This document shows positions 10,601 to 18,482 of a stretch of 64,000 bases of DNA, in pieces (the first letter of the stretch is position 1; the number at the start of each line of letters is the position of its first letter). The DNA comes from Streptomyces sp. SID12488. GTDB lineage: Bacteria; Actinomycetota; Actinomycetes; Streptomycetales; Streptomycetaceae. The notes beneath the pieces were generated by a model that did no database searches, was not told the DNA's origin, and saw only the letters and a program-made list of their open reading frames with translations. Made by a program: the position numbers and the translations under genes. The DNA lies in contig NZ_JAAGLT010000037.1 in NCBI RefSeq assembly GCF_010548275.1, positions 25,479 to 89,478 on the forward strand. The letters run 5' to 3'.

Positions 10601-10815
10601 CGCACGTTGGTCTTGGCCTGAGTGATGGAGCACGGCTGGCTCGCGGAGCACGTGGTGCCGGAGCCGCTCGGCGAGACATACAGCGTCGTGCCGGCCGCGA
10701 AGGCGGGCCCGGCCTGGACAAGGACCGTGGCCGTCGAGGCGGCGAGTACGGCTGCTGTGGCCAGCCATGATCTGAGCCGGCGGGGAACCGAGGGACGAAT
10801 GCGGGTTGTTCGCAC
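7657..10815 (-). CDS. secreted parallel beta-helix glycosidase, probable GH141 alpha-L-fucosidase
   Basis: A 1052-residue protein starting at GTG 10815, with GGAAGG upstream. Residues 1-40 are a signal peptide ending AFA|AG. Residues 40-700 form a right-handed beta-helix with features I associate with GH141 proteins: VTWKAALGAHPVITGA early on, GEWYLDTATGTLYYKP, and repeated short turns such as NNLIHDV and DNYIHDL. The last 330 residues are two related concanavalin-like modules of about 160 residues (NTNGWAKAGVVLRNDL and TTNGWAKAGLMLRNNI), probably carbohydrate binding. GH141 includes alpha-L-fucosidases and xylanases. The neighbouring fucose-type pathway favours fucose release outside the cell. 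Its promoter shares an operator-like core with the catabolic operon. The family call is from recall of patterns, and the substrate is inference. Confidence 0.75.
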   Translation of the reverse strand: MRTTRIRPSVPRRLRSWLATAAVLAASTATVLVQAGPAFAAGTTLYVSPSGSGTTCSASQPCSITQAKTNVRALNSSMTADITVELADGTYRLTAPLSFTSADSGTGSFTVTWKAALGAHPVITGAQKATGWAVQDSAKNIWKSNVGTGFDTRQLSVDGVLATRARTALTRSDLTATTSGYTFTSSSLSYLNSLAQPGRTEIHGIGSFTDRYAPVTGISSGTITMDQPSWNNNTFGYDTLTNPYRSGPLYIENAYEFLDTAGEWYLDTATGTLYYKPLSGQDMRTADVEVPKLESLIGVGGTYSSPATHIAFSGLQFSGTSWLDPTTGGYASQQTGAYISGTWNRPSDALTSCQSGCPLFEATRPHWDQMPSAVQVSAADHITFTGNRFTQLGQSGLGIGNDANAHTTGVGLGADTVTATGNVFTQDAGGGIVVGGVQADAHHPSDSRMTNRNITLSNNLIHDVALEYRDMSAILVTYVNGATVSHNEVYNLPYSGLTIGYGWGTNDIGGSQDYVNRGLYNYQPTYTTATTAANNHVTDNYIHDLMQQMNDGGCMYTLSASPGSTFERNYCHSNAGYFGFYHDEGSRNFTDTNNVFRNTGEWGHENSSSTNNTGALTLTDNWTNNNSADITNTNGRGDVVSGTVVVSNGNWPSGAKAVMDSAGIQPLYRPLTTDPVSSPYSAYSSTPANTGQGGGRFTITDAGADIWGTGGQHDDAYGTVYQADSAVNGTSVTARVDNVDNTNGWAKAGVVLRNDLTGNGSSAGYAVATATPSNGVSFQWDSNADGYLDQLTSTASTVKAPVWVRLTRTATTVSAYYSTDGSTFTQVGSTVTLPSMATTQDAGVIHTAHSTTPGSATFSNLQIVTSPYKAYSSIPAAVSQSGGVTSLTSAGIDVWRSGAQYDDEYSAAYRTGAAVTSSTVTVHVDSQDTTNGWAKAGLMLRNNIASAGSSTGYLVLAATPASGIALSYDSNSDGYLDTNVLKTGTAAVAPVWLRLVRSGTSVTGSYSADGTTWTTVGTATLTGANTTLDAGMFSTAHAGTIGTANFSQFSVS

Positions 10816-10904
10816 GTGACACCTTCCGGGTGGTTCAGGGAGCCTGCGGTGCCCGTCTCGGGCAGGAAGAGCCCAGAGGCACAGGAGGGGAAGGGAAATT
10901 TGGC

Positions 10905-10936
10905 TGTAACATTAGACGTCATATGAATTTCGTCAA
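10905..10936 (-). promoter_or_regulatory. Promoter and FadR-like operator of the GH141 gene
   Basis: Read on the minus strand: -35 TTGACG (10936-10931), a 17-base spacer, and -10 AATGTT (10913-10908); shifting by one base gives TAATGT. The spacer contains TCATATGACGT. The 32-base block matches the catabolic-operon promoter (11895-11926) at 26 of 32 positions without gaps. It lies about 90 bases before the GH141 start codon. Confidence 0.65.
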
Positions 10937-11071
10937 TAGATCCCGCGCATGGACTTGACCGGAGTCCGCCGGAGTCGCCCCGGGCATGCGAACGCCCCCG
11001 GCCTGATCGGCTCGGGGGCGGGGTCGGTGCGGGTGCTCTCAGGAGGCGGGCCGGCCCAGGAGCCGAAGGGC

Positions 11072-11842
11072 TCAGGAGGAAGCGGGGGAGCTCACGTTCG
11101 GCAGGCGGCGGCGGCTCCACGCGGTCTGGATATGTGCCGCCATGGCCCGCGCGGCCCCGTCGGGGTCCCGGGCCAGCAGACACTCGGCGACTTCGCGGTG
11201 CTCCTCGTTGGCCCGCTCACACGCGGTCGCGTCCGGTGTGCCGTTGTACAGGAACGTCGTACGCGCCTGGGCGTGCAGAATCCGGATGATGGAACGGCCG
11301 AGCCTGTTGTGGGACGCCTGAAGGATCCGGTCATGGAAGGCCACATCCGTCTCGATGAAGCGTGCCGGGACGGCGGTCTCCTCGTCGAGCCGGGCGAGCA
11401 GCAGCCCGATGGCCCGCAGGTCGTCGTCGGTGGCCAGCTCCGCCGCCTGGGCCGTCATCTGGGCCTCAAGCGTCGACCGGATGTCGACCAACTGGTCGAG
11501 AACGACGAGCTGGTCGTCGTGCCGGACGGTCGCGGCGAGCACCACGGGGTCGAGCAGGTTCCATTCCTCGGGCGGGGTGACGCTGGTGCCGTAGCCCTGC
11601 CGAGCGAGGACCAGACCTTTGGCCTCCAGGGACTTGACCGCCTCACGGATGGTGATGCGGCTGACACCGAACGTCTCGCAGAGCTCGGGTTCCACCGGCA
11701 GGGTCGAGCCCGGAGGAATGACGCCCGACACGATCGAGTCGGTCAGGCTCTCCATGACGGCCTGCGCCAGCCGGGCCGGACGCTTGGGCCAGGGCTTGAG
11801 AACGGGCGGCTCACCTGCTCTGCCGGCGCTGTCCTTGGCCAT
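11072..11842 (-). CDS. GntR-family (FadR/FCD subfamily) transcriptional regulator
   Basis: A 256-residue regulator starting at ATG 11842, with AAGGGGG upstream. Residues 25-95 are a GntR winged helix (GVSRITIREAVKSLEAKGLV, then RQGYGTSV). Residues 110-245 are an all-helical FCD effector domain with the likely metal-binding residues in DVAFHDRIL, EEHREV and MAAHIQ. FCD regulators usually sense a carboxylated sugar intermediate. The gene is divergent from the dehydratase-led operon and sits between it and the GH141 gene. Both of those promoters carry a FadR-like box, so it probably represses both until a fuconate-type acid appears. That role is inferred from layout. A decayed relative of its C-terminus lies at 23808-23915. 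Confidence 0.9.
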   Translation of the reverse strand: MAKDSAGRAGEPPVLKPWPKRPARLAQAVMESLTDSIVSGVIPPGSTLPVEPELCETFGVSRITIREAVKSLEAKGLVLARQGYGTSVTPPEEWNLLDPVVLAATVRHDDQLVVLDQLVDIRSTLEAQMTAQAAELATDDDLRAIGLLLARLDEETAVPARFIETDVAFHDRILQASHNRLGRSIIRILHAQARTTFLYNGTPDATACERANEEHREVAECLLARDPDGAARAMAAHIQTAWSRRRLPNVSSPASS

Positions 11843-11894
11843 GCGTGTCCCCCTTGCTGATGCGGATGACGGCGAGTCTACTGCTCGGGACTTC

Positions 11895-11926
11895 TTGACA
11901 GCATTCGTATGACGACTTATGTTACA
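11895..11926 (+). promoter_or_regulatory. Promoter and FadR-like operator of the fucose-type operon
   Basis: -35 TTGACA (11895-11900), a 17-base spacer, and -10 TATGTT (11918-11923). Within the spacer TCGTATGACGA (11905-11915) fits the FadR-subfamily pattern TNGTNNNACNA exactly. A repressor bound here would cover the RNA polymerase contact region. The first gene starts about 45 bases further on. Confidence 0.7.
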
Positions 11927-11970
11927 CGAAAATTTCGCAGCAGTACTTCCCGCTCCAAGGGGTGCAAGCC

Positions 11971-13086
11971 GTGCGCATTACCGAAGTCGAGTGCCATCCG
12001 GTCCGGGTGCCGGGAGCCAGTCCGCCCTTCGTCTGGCGGGACGGACTCCTCGGCAGCCCGTCCGAGGGCGAGGCCTCGGTGCTGCGTATCTGTACGGACG
12101 AAGGCGTCGAGGGAGTCGCGATGGCCCCCCGCCGGGGCAGCGGGGTCATCCTGGCGGACCTGCTCGACCGCGTGCTGCGCAAGGAGCTGGTGGGGCAGGA
12201 TCCCCTCCAGCGGGAATGGCTCTGGCACCGCATGTGGGAGCTGGACCGCACGGAAGAGCTACCGCTCTACCTGCTCGGTCTGGTCGACACAGCACTGTGG
12301 GACCTGGCCGGACGGCTCGCCGACCGGCCCACCTGGCAGCTGCTAGGCGGATACCGCACCTCGATACCCGCCTACGCCTCCACCGTCACCTACTCCTCGG
12401 TCGAGGAGTACCTGGACATCGCCGACCAGGCCCTGGAGCTCGGCTACCCCGCCATCAAGCTCCACGCCTGGGGTGACGCCCGCCGCGACGCCCGCCTGTC
12501 GGTGGCTCTGCGCGAACACGTCGGGGACGACATCCCGCTGATGTTCGACGGGTCGGCGGGCTTCGACCTCCCCGACGCCATCCACCTCGGGCACGCCCTC
12601 TCGGACGCCGGCTACCTCTGGTACGAGGAGCCGATGAGGGAGTTCAGCATCACCGCGTACAAGCGTCTCGCCGACGCGGTGGCCGTTCCCCTCCTCGTGG
12701 CCGAGACCTCCGACGGGGCACACATGAACTCGGCCGACTTCATCCAGGCCGGCGCCGCCACCTTCGGAGTTCGCGCCTCCACCCAGCTGCGCGGCGGCTT
12801 CACCGGCGCGATGCGCACCGCCCACCTCGCCGACGCCTACCGGCTGCGCGCCGAGGTGCACGGACCGGAGATCCCCAACCGGCACCTGTGCATGGCCATC
12901 TCGAACACCACTTACTACGAGTCCCTGGTCATGGGCAACCCCATCAGCCGCGAAAGTGGCATCGACGCCCAGGGTCTCGTCCACGCACCGACCGGTCCGG
13001 GCGTCGCCCTCCCCGCGGGCCTGGACTACCCCACCGTCCTTCAGGAATTCGTCGACAAGGAGACCGTCACCCCACCCCGGGCCTGA
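11971..13086 (+). CDS. enolase-superfamily sugar-acid dehydratase (probable L-fuconate dehydratase)
   Basis: About 371 residues. GTG 11971 is preferred over the in-frame GTG 11962 because AAGGGG at 11957-11962 then has normal spacing and the product starts (M)RITEVECHPVRV, like the family. It has the mandelate-racemase fold: a capping domain, then a barrel with base motif AIKLHAWG (Lys-x-His), metal ligands in MFDGSAGF, WYEEP and VAETSDG, and a late His in EVHGPEIPN. Such enzymes dehydrate aldonic acids to 2-keto-3-deoxy acids. As first gene of an operon with lactonase, SDR and FAH hydrolase, it should act on L-fuconate or L-rhamnonate to give the 2-keto-3-deoxy acid in the cytoplasm. Which sugar acid is preferred cannot be told from sequence. 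Confidence 0.8.
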   Translation: MRITEVECHPVRVPGASPPFVWRDGLLGSPSEGEASVLRICTDEGVEGVAMAPRRGSGVILADLLDRVLRKELVGQDPLQREWLWHRMWELDRTEELPLYLLGLVDTALWDLAGRLADRPTWQLLGGYRTSIPAYASTVTYSSVEEYLDIADQALELGYPAIKLHAWGDARRDARLSVALREHVGDDIPLMFDGSAGFDLPDAIHLGHALSDAGYLWYEEPMREFSITAYKRLADAVAVPLLVAETSDGAHMNSADFIQAGAATFGVRASTQLRGGFTGAMRTAHLADAYRLRAEVHGPEIPNRHLCMAISNTTYYESLVMGNPISRESGIDAQGLVHAPTGPGVALPAGLDYPTVLQEFVDKETVTPPRA

Positions 13087-13198
13087 TGTCCGGAACCCCA
13101 GGCCCGACCGCCTGTCCCGAACACCCCGAGCACCACGAGCACCACGAACGCGGCGCCACTCACCGCTGTGCGCCATTTCCCAAGATCCGAGGTCAGTC

Positions 13199-14563
13199 AT
13201 GAACAACGACGTTCCGGTTTCCTCCCGCCGCCCGCTCAGACACACAGCCGTCGCCGCCCTGGGCGCCGTCTCCCTGCTCGCCCTCGCCGCCTGCGGCAGT
13301 GCGGACCCCACCCCCGCGGCATCCTCCTCCCCGGCGGCCTTCAAGCCCGTGACCCAGGAGAAGGACAGTGAGATCACTGTCTGGGCCGACGCCGGCCGCG
13401 TGCCCGGCGTGGAGGCCTACCAGAAGGCGCACCCGGACGTGAAGATCAAGATCGTCACGTACAGCGGCGACGCCAACGGCGCCAACGACCTGCAGACCAA
13501 GGTCCAGCTGTTCGACCGGACCGGCAGCGGCTGGCCCGACGTGGCCTTCAGCGCCAACGTCAACGACGGCAGCTGGGCCGCCCAGGGCAAGACGCCCTAC
13601 GCCGCGCCCCTCGACAAGGGCCTGGTCCCGGCGTCGACCCTGAACGGCTTCGCGTCCGGCGCCCTGAACCCCTGCACGTTCAGCGGCGGCACCCACTGCC
13701 TGCGCAACGACCTTGCCCAGAACGTGCTCTGGTACAACAAGAAGCTCATGGACAAGTGGGGCTACACCGCCCCGACCACCTGGGAGGAGTACCAGGCGCT
13801 CGGCGAGAAGGTCGCCAAGGAGCACCCCGGATACCTGGTCGGAACCGCCGGGGACGCCTGGACCCCTGAGGTGTACTTCTGGGCGAGCCAGTGCACCGCC
13901 AGCACCACGACCGGTGCCAGGAAGGTCACGGTGGACCTCCAGGACGCCAAGTGCACCCGGATGGCCAAGCTGCTCGACACCCTGATCGCCAAGGGCTCGG
14001 TCTCCAAGGACACCGTCTTCAGCGCCGGGTTCATCAAGAACCAGGCGGCCAAGGTCCTCATGCTCCCCGGCCCGTCCTGGTACGGACAGGTGCTCTTCAA
14101 CTCCACGTTCAAGATCCCCAAGGGGCAGATCGCCGCCGCCGCACCGCTGAAGTTCGAGGGCGACGACAAGAACTACACCGGCAACGTCGGCGGTGGCCTG
14201 TGGTTCGTCTCCTCCCACAGCAAGAACCTCAAGGCCTCCTCCGACCTGGTCACCTGGATGACGACCTCGAACGACTACCAGGCCACCGCGGGCACCTACC
14301 CCGCGTACAAGCCCGCGGCCACCAAGTGGCTCGCCGGCCAGCTGGACACCGGCTACTTCGCCAACGACATCGGGCCCGCCTTCGAGGAAGCCGCGGAACT
14401 GATCTGGCCCGGCTGGTCCGCCACCCAGTACAGCCAGGAGGCGATCTACTCCTCCACCGTGATCCCGGCCCTGAACTCGGGCAAGACACTCACCGACACC
14501 CTGGGCACCTGGCAGACGGCCATCACCGACAAGGCCAAGTCCCTCGGATACACCGTCAACTAG
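13199..14563 (+). CDS. ABC transporter sugar-binding lipoprotein
   Basis: A 454-residue solute-binding protein starting at ATG 13199, with GAGG a few bases before. The N-terminus has a basic stretch, a hydrophobic core and the lipobox LAAC, so the mature protein is a lipoprotein outside the membrane. The body is a family 1 extracellular binding protein: EITVWADAGRVPGVEAY near the start, VAFSANVNDGS, LWYNKKLMDKWGYTAP-like mid region and a Trp-rich end. It should deliver a sugar, probably L-fucose or a fucoside, to the two permeases that follow. No ATPase gene is present, so it probably shares a general sugar-importer ATPase such as MsiK encoded elsewhere. Confidence 0.9.
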   Translation: MNNDVPVSSRRPLRHTAVAALGAVSLLALAACGSADPTPAASSSPAAFKPVTQEKDSEITVWADAGRVPGVEAYQKAHPDVKIKIVTYSGDANGANDLQTKVQLFDRTGSGWPDVAFSANVNDGSWAAQGKTPYAAPLDKGLVPASTLNGFASGALNPCTFSGGTHCLRNDLAQNVLWYNKKLMDKWGYTAPTTWEEYQALGEKVAKEHPGYLVGTAGDAWTPEVYFWASQCTASTTTGARKVTVDLQDAKCTRMAKLLDTLIAKGSVSKDTVFSAGFIKNQAAKVLMLPGPSWYGQVLFNSTFKIPKGQIAAAAPLKFEGDDKNYTGNVGGGLWFVSSHSKNLKASSDLVTWMTTSNDYQATAGTYPAYKPAATKWLAGQLDTGYFANDIGPAFEEAAELIWPGWSATQYSQEAIYSSTVIPALNSGKTLTDTLGTWQTAITDKAKSLGYTVN

Positions 14564-14575
14564 CGAAGCGGACCG

Positions 14576-15496
14576 ATGACCACCCACCTCGCACCGGAGC
14601 GGAGCGGCCGCCGCGGCGGCCGCTCGGCCCGCAACCCGGCCGGACGCGCCGGATATGTCTTCGTCTCCGGCTACGTCCTCCTCCTGCTCGCCTTCGGCGT
14701 CCTGCCCACCGGTTACGCGGTGTGGCTGGCACTGTCCAACTCCCAGAACCAGCTCGTCGGGATCGGCAACTTCACCCGGACGTTCAGTGACTACCGCTTC
14801 GGGCCGGCCTTCCTCCACATCGGCCTTTACCTGGTGATCTGGCTGGCCAGCCTGATGATCCTGGTGGTGCTGCTCTCCCTGATGCTGCACGGCCGTATGC
14901 GCAGGGCCTCCACCACCCTGCGGTTCCTGTTCTACCTGCCGGGCGCCCTCGCCGGGGTGGCGAGCGTCCTGCTCTTCCTGATCCTCCTCGACCCGGCCGC
15001 CAGCCCCGTCGGCTGGCTGCTCAAGGCCTTCGGCTGGGAAACCCTCGCCCAAGTCAACGCGCCCGGCCACCTCCCCGTACTCTTCACCGTCATCGCCTTC
15101 TGGACCGGGGCCGGCGGCTGGATCGTGGTCATGTACGGCGCGCTCAACAGCATCCCGGACGAGATCCTGGAGGCCGCCCGCATCGACGGCGCCAGCACGC
15201 TCCAGATCGCCCTGCGCATCCAGATCCCGATGATCACCAAGTGGATCGCGTACATGCTGATCCTGGCCTTCGCGGCCGGTACCCAGCTCTTCGTCGAGCC
15301 ACAACTGGTCTCCCTCGCCAGCTGGGGCATGATCCCCGACAGCTGGTCACCGAACCAGCTCTCCTACCAGTACGCCTTCCAGGCAGGCGACTTCAACGGC
15401 GCGGCGGCGCTCTCCGTCGACCTCCTCATCCTGGGCCTCGCCTGCGCGGCGCTCGTCGTCTTCCGTACCGGCCTGTTCGACAGGGACGAAGAATGA
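14576..15496 (+). CDS. sugar ABC transporter permease (MalF type)
   Basis: A 306-residue inner-membrane protein with about six helices, 12 bases after the binding-protein gene. The cytoplasmic EAA loop reads EAARIDGASTLQIALRIQIP, the ATPase docking motif of sugar permeases. The N-terminal 25 residues are basic and polar and the first helix begins around GYVFVSGYVLLLL. It forms a heterodimer with the next gene product, whose ATG overlaps this stop codon. Confidence 0.92.
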   Translation: MTTHLAPERSGRRGGRSARNPAGRAGYVFVSGYVLLLLAFGVLPTGYAVWLALSNSQNQLVGIGNFTRTFSDYRFGPAFLHIGLYLVIWLASLMILVVLLSLMLHGRMRRASTTLRFLFYLPGALAGVASVLLFLILLDPAASPVGWLLKAFGWETLAQVNAPGHLPVLFTVIAFWTGAGGWIVVMYGALNSIPDEILEAARIDGASTLQIALRIQIPMITKWIAYMLILAFAAGTQLFVEPQLVSLASWGMIPDSWSPNQLSYQYAFQAGDFNGAAALSVDLLILGLACAALVVFRTGLFDRDEE

Positions 15497-16473
15497 CCAC
15501 GGCCCCCACGACCCCGGCTCCCACGACCAGAGCCCGCCGAACCCCGCCGCGCCACAGCGCCGGCGACCGCACCAGCCCGAGGAAGCCCATGCGCCGGACG
15601 CGCCGCCCACGCTCACTGGCCGCCCGGCTGGCCTGGCTCATCGTCATGGGCGTGGCCGTACTGTTCTTCTGCGTGCCGGTGGTGTGGCTGCTGCTGGCCA
15701 CGACCAAGACCGACGGCCAGATCGTCCGGGACAACCCGTTCTCCTTCGGCTCCCTCACCGCGATCGCCGACGCCTGGCACCATCTGTACGCCTTCCAGGA
15801 CGGCGCGATCCTCACCTGGCTGAAGAACTCGGTGCTCTACACGTTCGGCGCACTGGCCATCACCCTCGTGACGTCGATCCCCGCCGGGTACGGGCTGGCT
15901 CTCACCCGGTTCATCGGGCGACGGATGCTGCTGACCATCACCATGCTCGTGATGCTCATGCCGACGGCCGCGATGGTGCTGCCCCTGTACCTGGGCATGA
16001 ACGCCGTGCACCTGGACGGCACGATCTGGTCGGTGATCCTGCCCTTCTCCTTCTTCCCGTTCGGGGTCTACCTCACCTACATCTACTTCTCCTCCAACGT
16101 CCCCTCCGACCTGCTGTCCGCCGCACGGATCGACGGCTGCTCGGAGTGGCAGGTCTTCCGGCTCATCGCGATGCCACTGGCCAAGCCCGTGATCGCCCTG
16201 GTCGGGTTCTTCAACTTCGTCGGCAACTGGAACAACTTCTTCCTGCCGTTCGTGATGCTGCCCGACAGCTCCCAGTACCCGGCGCAGGTGGGACTGAACA
16301 ACCTGCTCTCCGCCTCGCCGCTGTTCAACACCTCCAGCGGCGCGGGCAACCAGATCATGCGGCCCGAACTGGCCCTGGCGACCCTCGTCACCATCGTCCC
16401 GGTCCTGATCGTCTTCCTCTTCTCCCAGCGCGCTCTTGTGGCCGGCATGCTCGCCGGCGCGACCAAGGAGTGA
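15493..16473 (+). CDS. sugar ABC transporter permease (MalG type)
   Basis: A 326-residue second permease. ATG 15493 overlaps the preceding TGA (ATGA), so translation is coupled. The N-terminal 40 residues are rich in Thr, Pro and Arg, then six helices follow. The EAA loop is SAARIDGCSEWQVFRLIAMP. The longer open frame upstream of 15493 lies inside the previous gene and is rejected. It works as the partner of the MalF-type permease in importing the sugar. Confidence 0.92.
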   Translation: MTTAPTTPAPTTRARRTPPRHSAGDRTSPRKPMRRTRRPRSLAARLAWLIVMGVAVLFFCVPVVWLLLATTKTDGQIVRDNPFSFGSLTAIADAWHHLYAFQDGAILTWLKNSVLYTFGALAITLVTSIPAGYGLALTRFIGRRMLLTITMLVMLMPTAAMVLPLYLGMNAVHLDGTIWSVILPFSFFPFGVYLTYIYFSSNVPSDLLSAARIDGCSEWQVFRLIAMPLAKPVIALVGFFNFVGNWNNFFLPFVMLPDSSQYPAQVGLNNLLSASPLFNTSSGAGNQIMRPELALATLVTIVPVLIVFLFSQRALVAGMLAGATKE

Positions 16474-16480
16474 GGCCCGG

Positions 16481-16834
16481 ATGACCCAGGTGAAACGCCT
16501 TGCCCAGACGATCCGCCTGCGGCCCGAGCACCGTGAGCTATATCTGCGGCTGCACTCCGCGGTCTGGCCGGGCGTCGAGGCCGCGCTGCGGGCCGCGAAC
16601 ATCCGCAACTACAGCATCTTCCTGCGCGAGGACACGCTGTTCGGCTACTTCGAGTACCACGGCGACGACTTCGAGGCCGACATGGCCACGATCGGCGCCG
16701 ACCCCACCACCCAGGCCTGGTGGAAGCTCACCGACCCCTGCCAGGAGTCCTGGGCCGATGCCGGCACCGGGGGCAACTGGTCCGACCTGACCGAGATCTG
16801 GCATCTGCAACCGTCGCAAGGAAACACCCAGTGA
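16481..16834 (+). CDS. L-fucose/L-rhamnose mutarotase (YiiL/DUF718 family)
   Basis: A 117-residue protein starting at ATG 16481, with AAGGAG before it. The sequence fits the small L-rhamnose mutarotase family: RLAQTIRLRPEHRELYLRLH at the start, WPGVEAALRAANIRNYSIF, LFGYFEYHGDDFEADM, and a late WWKLTDPCQE. The family interconverts the alpha and beta pyranose forms, using His and Tyr residues seen here. In Xanthomonas-type fucose clusters a protein of this family is the L-fucose mutarotase, which suits its position between importer and catabolic genes. Its stop overlaps the GTG of the next gene. Confidence 0.88.
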   Translation: MTQVKRLAQTIRLRPEHRELYLRLHSAVWPGVEAALRAANIRNYSIFLREDTLFGYFEYHGDDFEADMATIGADPTTQAWWKLTDPCQESWADAGTGGNWSDLTEIWHLQPSQGNTQ

Positions 16835-17685
16835 AACTTCTACGAGTCGGCGCGCCCGGCGAGGAACGACCCGCCGTCCGCACGGAGGACGGCCGGCTGC
16901 TCAACCTGTCCTCCGTGACCTCCGACATCGACGGTGCCTTCCTGGCCTCCGAGGACGGTGTCGAGCGGGCCCGTGCGGCGATCGCGGCGGGAAGTCTGCC
17001 CGAGCTGGACCCGGACGGTCTGCGGATCGGTACCCCTCTCGCCCGCCCCGGCAAGATCGTCTGCGTCGGGCTGAACTACCGCGACCACGCCGCCGAGACA
17101 GGCGCGGCGATCCCCCCGCGGCCGGTGGTGTTCATGAAGGACCCGGGCACGATGGTCGGGCCGTACGACGAGGTGCTGATCCCCCGCGGCTCCATGAAGA
17201 CCGACTGGGAGGTCGAGCTGGCGGTCGTCATCGGACGGCGGGCCCGCTACCTCGACGGTCCTGAGGCCGCGCGGGCCGTGATCGCGGGGTACGCGATCAG
17301 CCACGACGTCTCCGAGCGCGAGTTCCAGCTGGAGTACTCCTCACAGTGGGACCTGGGCAAGTCCTGCGAGACGTTCAACCCGCTCGGACCCTGGCTGGTG
17401 ACCGCCGACGAGGTGGGCGATCCGCAGGATCTCGGACTGCGTCTGAGCGTCAACGGCGTGAAGCGGCAGGACGGCCACACCAGCGACATGATCTTCACGG
17501 TCGGCCACATCGTGTCGTACCTGAGCCAGTACATGGTCCTGGAGCCGGGCGACGTGATCAACACCGGCACTCCCGCGGGCGTGGCCCTCGGCCTGCCCGG
17601 CACCCCCTATCTCCGCCCCGGCGACACCGTCGAGCTCTCCGTCGACGGCCTCGGCGCCCAGCGCCAGACCTTCGGCCAAGCGTGA
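16831..17685 (+). CDS. FAH-family 2,4-diketo-3-deoxy-L-fuconate hydrolase
   Basis: A 284-residue fumarylacetoacetate-hydrolase-family enzyme. GTG 16831 overlaps the previous TGA (GTGA). Family motifs are clear: KIVCVGLNYRDHAAE, VVFMKDPGTMVGPYDEV, DWEVELAVVIGR (metal ligand Glu), GYAISHDVSERE, and NTGTPAGVALG. In the Xanthomonas and Sphingomonas pathways a FAH enzyme splits 2,4-diketo-3-deoxy-fuconate (identical to the rhamnonate-derived compound) into pyruvate and L-lactate. The lutABC genes downstream fit that product. The substrate is inferred from gene context. Confidence 0.85.
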   Translation: MKLLRVGAPGEERPAVRTEDGRLLNLSSVTSDIDGAFLASEDGVERARAAIAAGSLPELDPDGLRIGTPLARPGKIVCVGLNYRDHAAETGAAIPPRPVVFMKDPGTMVGPYDEVLIPRGSMKTDWEVELAVVIGRRARYLDGPEAARAVIAGYAISHDVSEREFQLEYSSQWDLGKSCETFNPLGPWLVTADEVGDPQDLGLRLSVNGVKRQDGHTSDMIFTVGHIVSYLSQYMVLEPGDVINTGTPAGVALGLPGTPYLRPGDTVELSVDGLGAQRQTFGQA

Positions 17686-17696
17686 AAGGCGCCCCC

Positions 17697-18482
17697 GTGA
17701 GCAAGTCGAGCAACCTGAACAGCTTGAGCGGCCTGTCGGGGCTCAAGGCCGTCGTCACCGGCGGCGCGTCCGGCATCGGGCTGGCCACGGCCCGGATGCT
17801 GGCCGACCACGGCGCCACGGTGGCCGTCCTCGACCTCGCCCCCTCCGGTGTCCCCGATCCGCTGATCGCCTTCAAGGCCGACCTCGGCGACGACACCTCG
17901 GTACGTGCCGCCGTGGAGGCCGCTGCCGGGCAGCTCGGTGGCCTGGACATCCTGGTCAACAACGCGGGCATCGGCGCCGTAGGGACCGTCGAGGACAACC
18001 CGGACGCGGAGTGGCACCGCGTCCTCGACGTCAACGTCCTCGGGACGGTGCGCACCACGCGGGCCGCCCTGCCCTATCTGCGGCGCTCGTCACACGCGGC
18101 GATCGTCAACACCTGCTCCATCGCGGCCACCGCGGGACTCCCCCAGCGCGCCCTGTACTCCGCCAGCAAGGGCGCCGTGCTGTCACTGACCCTGGCGATG
18201 GCCGCGGACCATGTCCGTGAGGGCATCCGCGTCAACTGCGTCAACCCCGGCACCGCCGACACACCTTGGGTGACCCGGCTCCTGGACGCCGCCGACGACC
18301 CGGAGGCGGAACGCGCCGCCCTCGACGCACGCCAGCCCCTGGGCCGCCTGGTCACCGCGGACGAGGTGGCGGCGGCCGTGGTCTACCTGGCGAGCCCCGC
18401 TGCGGCCTCCGTCACCGGCACCGCCCTCGCTGTCGACGGTGGCATGCAGGGACTCCGGCTGCGCCCGGCGGCCGGCTCATGA
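17697..18482 (+). CDS. SDR dehydrogenase, probable 2-keto-3-deoxy-L-fuconate dehydrogenase
   Basis: A 261-residue short-chain dehydrogenase. GTG 17697 is preferred (AAAGG about eight bases upstream), although GTG 17682 is also in frame. The NAD-binding site is VVTGGASGIG, followed by an acidic VAVLDL that favours NAD over NADP. ILVNNAGIG and the catalytic TCSIAATAG/YSASKGAV pair (Ser, Tyr, Lys) are intact. In the predicted pathway it oxidises C4 of 2-keto-3-deoxy-fuconate to make the diketo substrate of the preceding gene's product. Its stop overlaps the ATG of the next gene. Confidence 0.88.
   Translation: MSKSSNLNSLSGLSGLKAVVTGGASGIGLATARMLADHGATVAVLDLAPSGVPDPLIAFKADLGDDTSVRAAVEAAAGQLGGLDILVNNAGIGAVGTVEDNPDAEWHRVLDVNVLGTVRTTRAALPYLRRSSHAAIVNTCSIAATAGLPQRALYSASKGAVLSLTLAMAADHVREGIRVNCVNPGTADTPWVTRLLDAADDPEAERAALDARQPLGRLVTADEVAAAVVYLASPAAASVTGTALAVDGGMQGLRLRPAAGS

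Noticed and set aside
7657..10815. Pectate lyase as the name for the beta-helix protein
   Set aside because: The N-terminal pattern and neighbourhood fit GH141 better, although the fold is shared.
12343..13377. 344-codon minus-strand frame opposite the dehydratase
   Set aside because: Shadow of a real gene; the product is Gly/Val-rich with no family likeness.
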